From positions 1 through 64,000 of the forward strand of contig NZ_JAHBDQ010000024.1 in the NCBI RefSeq assembly GCF_019956555.1: a stretch of 64,000 nucleotides of DNA. Reading direction: 5' to 3'. The DNA is from Pseudomonas sp. A-RE-19 (GTDB lineage: Bacteria > Pseudomonadota > Gammaproteobacteria > Pseudomonadales > Pseudomonadaceae). The position numbers and the translations under genes are program-made. Position 1 is the stretch's first letter. Each line of letters begins with the position of its first letter. This document shows, piece after piece, positions 63,739-64,000 of the stretch. The notes beneath the pieces are model-generated. The model did not search any database. It had not been told where the DNA came from and saw nothing but the letters and a program-made list of their open reading frames with translations.

Positions 63739-64000
63739 GTTTTAACGTCCGCTATCTTGGTTCCGGCGCTCAGTTGCCGCATCTGCTCCAGCTCCTCGGC
63801 GGAGACGGTTTGCGGAACGAAATCCTGTTCTATCCCCGGCACACTGTAGTCATAGGCCCAGCGATGCACGACCGGTAGCTTCGCTCCCCAGTTACCGTGA
63901 ATCGGCGGGGTGTTCGGCGTTTGCCATTCCAGGCTGGCCGCGCCCCAGGGATTACTGCCTGCGGGCTTGCCCTTGAATGCACTCCAGGCCAGGTTGAACA
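63735..64000 (-). CDS. ctaD: Cytochrome c oxidase subunit I, C-terminal part (5' end outside window)
   Basis: The minus-strand frame is open from the window edge to a TGA at 63735-63737. The translation shows the extramembrane tail of subunit I: NPWGAASLEWQTPNTPPIHG, then LPVVHRWAYDYSVPG. The haem-binding part lies beyond the window. The start of the next gene overlaps its stop, so it heads the visible operon. Confidence 0.9.
   Translation of the reverse strand, partial: FNLAWSAFKGKPAGSNPWGAASLEWQTPNTPPIHGNWGAKLPVVHRWAYDYSVPGIEQDFVPQTVSAEELEQMRQLSAGTKIADVKT

Overview
The window reads as the chromosome of a Pseudomonas of the fluorescens group. Supporting features are an AlgU-MucA-MucB-MucD envelope-stress operon, PhaG, an OpdH/TctCBA-TctDE tricarboxylate locus, a guanidine-type nitrogen operon, several families of Pseudomonas REP palindromes, and the housekeeping order dapA-bamC-MBL hydrolase-purC next to gcvR-bcp. 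Assignments rest on reading the sequence and its translations; no database search was run.

Left end (1-9503): an accessory type VI secretion effector locus. It holds the 3' part of a vgrG, a DUF4123 adaptor, a 1624-residue Rhs effector with an unassigned C-terminal toxin tip, and a 73-codon candidate immunity gene. An IS30-family element (7420-8655) follows and abuts a tyrosine recombinase that has lost its 5' end. A tRNA-Ser(CGA) closes this region.

Core block (9.6-49.6 kb): purC, an MBL-fold hydrolase, bamC and dapA (leftward); gcvR and bcp; an AI-2E family permease and a TusA-like protein; a BepA-like M48 protease; the mucD-mucB-mucA-algU operon with two candidate AlgU promoters; nadB; ygfX-sdhE; ygfZ; an HDOD protein; tctDE diverging from opdH-tctCBA-abrB; ung; a 3-hydroxyisobutyryl-CoA hydrolase-like gene; and two Tyr/Gly-rich lipoproteins. 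A guanidine-I (ykkC) riboswitch precedes an ABC transporter, two DUF1989 proteins, a biotin-dependent carboxylase and allophanate hydrolase. The riboswitch indicates guanidine rather than urea as the substrate. The carboxylase gene carries an in-frame REP pair. After it come a CWC-family protein, an RsuA-type pseudouridine synthase and phaG.

Island (49817-61022): an approximately 11.2-kb element inserted in tRNA-Gly(CCC). It is bounded by a 17-bp direct repeat of the tRNA 3' end. It encodes a P4-type integrase with an unusual C-terminal extension, a probable island replication protein, two tandem DUF6124 paralogues, two further tyrosine recombinases, and a set of small unrelated genes that resembles an orphan-immunity or cargo array. 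Two copies of an approximately 185-bp MITE-like element lie in opposite orientation around that set, and a solo IS30 end sits inside it.

Right end (61.1-64 kb): a terminator, a two-TM membrane protein, and the distal part of a haem-copper cytochrome c oxidase operon read leftward (subunit I C-terminus, two subunit III-type proteins and a subunit IV-type protein).
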